8,098 nt of DNA from Marinagarivorans sp. UBA5868. Its GTDB lineage: Bacteria; Pseudomonadota; Gammaproteobacteria; Pseudomonadales; Cellvibrionaceae. The number at the start of each line of letters is the position of its first letter. Within the stretch, counting starts at the first letter, position 1. A program made the translations under genes and the position numbers. This document shows, piece by piece, positions 6,892 through 8,098 of the stretch. The notes under the pieces were generated by a model. That model was given only the letters and a program-made list of their open reading frames with translations. It ran no database searches and was not told the DNA's origin. The DNA is taken from positions 1 to 8,098 of the forward strand of contig DJFQ01000091.1 in NCBI GenBank assembly GCA_002432095.1, read 5' to 3'.

Positions 6892-8064
6892 TTAACCGCT
6901 GTGAGGAACGATCCTCAACGGTTCTTCCGCAACAAGACCCGCAGAATTCACGTAACGGGCGCTGCGGCGCGTGCGGTCGTTAACCTGTCCCGCCAGCTGA
7001 CCACAGGCGGCATCGATATCGTCGCCGCGAGTGGTGCGCACAGTTGTGGTATAGCCCTCGTCCATCAAAATCTGCTGAAATCGGCGCAGCGCATTGTTGC
7101 TGACGCGCTTGTAATTGGACAGGGAAAAGGGATTGAACGGTATTAGATTGATTTTGACCGGCACATCACGCAGCAGCTCGGCGAGTTGATGAGCGTGTTC
7201 CGGACGATCATTCAGCTGATCGATCAGCGTGTACTCAATGGTCATCTTGCGGTGCGTATCGGGCAACCCCTGGATGTAACGCTTCGCTGAGTCCAGCAAC
7301 ATCGCAATCGGATATTTTTTATTGAGTGGCACCAGTTGATTGCGCAATTCGTCATTGGGCGCATGCAGGGAGATCGCCAGGCAGGCATCGGTGTATTGGC
7401 CCAGACGATCCAACGCCGGCACGACGCCGGATGTGCTGATGGTGACTCGACGCTTGGAAATACCGTAGCAGTTGTCGTGCATCATGATATTGACCGCATC
7501 CACGACATTGTCGAAGTTCAGCAGCGGCTCGCCCATGCCCATGAATACAACATTGGTAATTTTGCGCGGGCCGTTTTCGCGCAGTTGGCCGAATGACTTC
7601 GCCGCGATCCAGACCTGCGCAATGATCTCGTGAGCCGACAAATCCCGATTAAACCCCTGTTTGCCAGTGGCGCAGAAGCTGCAGTCCAGAGAGCAACCCA
7701 CCTGTGACGAAACACACAAGGTACCGCGTTCACCGTCGGGGATGAACACGGTTTCAATGGCGTTATCGCCACTCACCCGAATCAGAAATTTGCGCGTGCC
7801 GTCGGCGGAATCCAATTGCTGCATCACTTCGGGCAAACGGATTTCGGCCACCTCCGCGAGCTGAACGCGCAGCGCTTTGCTCATGTTGGTCATGGCCATA
7901 AAATCCGTCTCCCCGAGCTGATGTACCCACTTCATCAACTGCGTTGCGCGGAAACGCTTTTCTCCCAAATCGAGAAAAAACGCTTCAAGCTTTGCCTGTG
8001 TCAGGCCAAGCAGATTGATTTTGGCGGGTGCGGATACCGCAACCGGGGATTGCTGATCGGACAT
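6892..8064 (-). CDS. rlmN: Dual-specificity rRNA/tRNA adenine-C2 methyltransferase RlmN
   Basis: RlmN is a cytoplasmic radical-SAM enzyme that methylates C2 of A2503 in 23S rRNA and of A37 in some tRNAs. The 390-residue product is of normal length (E. coli 384). The radical-SAM cluster motif CxxxCxxC is at Cys124, Cys128 and Cys131 (GCSLDCSFC). The two cysteines of the methyl-transfer mechanism are visible as Cys117 (in [10 protein letters not shown]) and Cys354 (in [10 protein letters not shown]). Other family signatures are [10 protein letters not shown] at 174-183, [14 protein letters not shown] at 205-218, [12 protein letters not shown] at 230-241 and NLIPFNPF at 306-313. An N-terminal helical RNA-binding region precedes the core. 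I chose the ATG at 8064 (MSDQQ, like E. coli MSEQL) over an in-frame GTG at 8076; neither has a strong Shine-Dalgarno sequence, so the start is less certain than the identity. The 34 bases to its right hold no recognisable gene or promoter; ndk would be expected upstream by analogy with Pseudomonas. Confidence 0.97.
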   Translation of the reverse strand: MSDQQSPVAVSAPAKINLLGLTQAKLEAFFLDLGEKRFRATQLMKWVHQLGETDFMAMTNMSKALRVQLAEVAEIRLPEVMQQLDSADGTRKFLIRVSGDNAIETVFIPDGERGTLCVSSQVGCSLDCSFCATGKQGFNRDLSAHEIIAQVWIAAKSFGQLRENGPRKITNVVFMGMGEPLLNFDNVVDAVNIMMHDNCYGISKRRVTISTSGVVPALDRLGQYTDACLAISLHAPNDELRNQLVPLNKKYPIAMLLDSAKRYIQGLPDTHRKMTIEYTLIDQLNDRPEHAHQLAELLRDVPVKINLIPFNPFSLSNYKRVSNNALRRFQQILMDEGYTTTVRTTRGDDIDAACGQLAGQVNDRTRRSARYVNSAGLVAEEPLRIVPHSG

Positions 8065-8098
8065 AAGGGTTACCACAAAAATAAAGTTTGCACTGCAG

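Noticed and set aside
8065..8098. A promoter for the cluster just upstream of rlmN
   Set aside because: Only 34 bases are present and no paired -35 and -10 elements could be recognised; the AT-rich stretch alone is not enough.
8093..8098. CTGCAG at the exact right end of the window, possibly a cloning or restriction boundary
   Set aside because: A single 6-base palindrome at an arbitrary window edge can occur by chance, and the left edge shows no matching site.
1..8098. A hidden undescribed system, defence island, mobile element or CRISPR array
   Set aside because: Every substantial stretch is accounted for by a conserved gene in a known order; no terminal repeats, integrase, transposase, spaced repeat array or atypical composition was seen.

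Overview
The window is a compact block of housekeeping and cell-envelope genes, all on the minus strand. Read in the direction of transcription, from right to left, the order is rlmN, pilF (pilW), rodZ, ispG, hisS, yfgM, bamB and the first part of der. This is the Pseudomonas-type gammaproteobacterial arrangement. In enterobacteria a similar block exists, but without the type IV pilus pilotin lipoprotein. The protein sequences, the pilF gene and a GC content that looks moderate (judged by eye, not computed) suggest a gammaproteobacterium of the Pseudomonadales/Cellvibrionales sort. I cannot name the genus from sequence reading alone.

Layout from right to left. rlmN (8064-6892) encodes the radical-SAM methyltransferase for 23S rRNA A2503 and tRNA A37. 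After a 78-base spacer comes pilF (6813-6043), an outer-membrane lipoprotein with TPR repeats. rodZ (6034-5084) follows after 8 bases, and its ribosome-binding site overlaps the pilF stop codon. ispG (5061-3946), an iron-sulfur enzyme of the MEP isoprenoid pathway, follows after 22 bases. A 66-base spacer containing an imperfect 18-base repeat leads to hisS (3879-2602), which starts with TTG. An 80-base spacer with overlapping direct and inverted repeats leads to yfgM (2521-1766), which starts with GTG. yfgM and bamB (1766-537) overlap by one base (TGATG). der starts 6 bases after bamB and runs off the left edge at base 1.

The genes fall into three themes: translation and ribosome maturation (rlmN, hisS, der), envelope protein folding and insertion (yfgM, bamB), and cell shape, surface structures and lipid precursors (rodZ, pilF, ispG). 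The short spacers and overlaps fit one long transcript with translational coupling. No strong promoter or intrinsic terminator was recognised in the spacers; the main promoter is probably upstream of rlmN, beyond the right edge.

No gene-free stretch exceeds 300 bases. The longest spacers are about 66-80 bases. I found no RNA gene, mobile element, CRISPR array or sign of recent transfer. I also found no convincing undescribed system: this is an ordinary conserved region, and the findings are small-scale oddities with modest scores.
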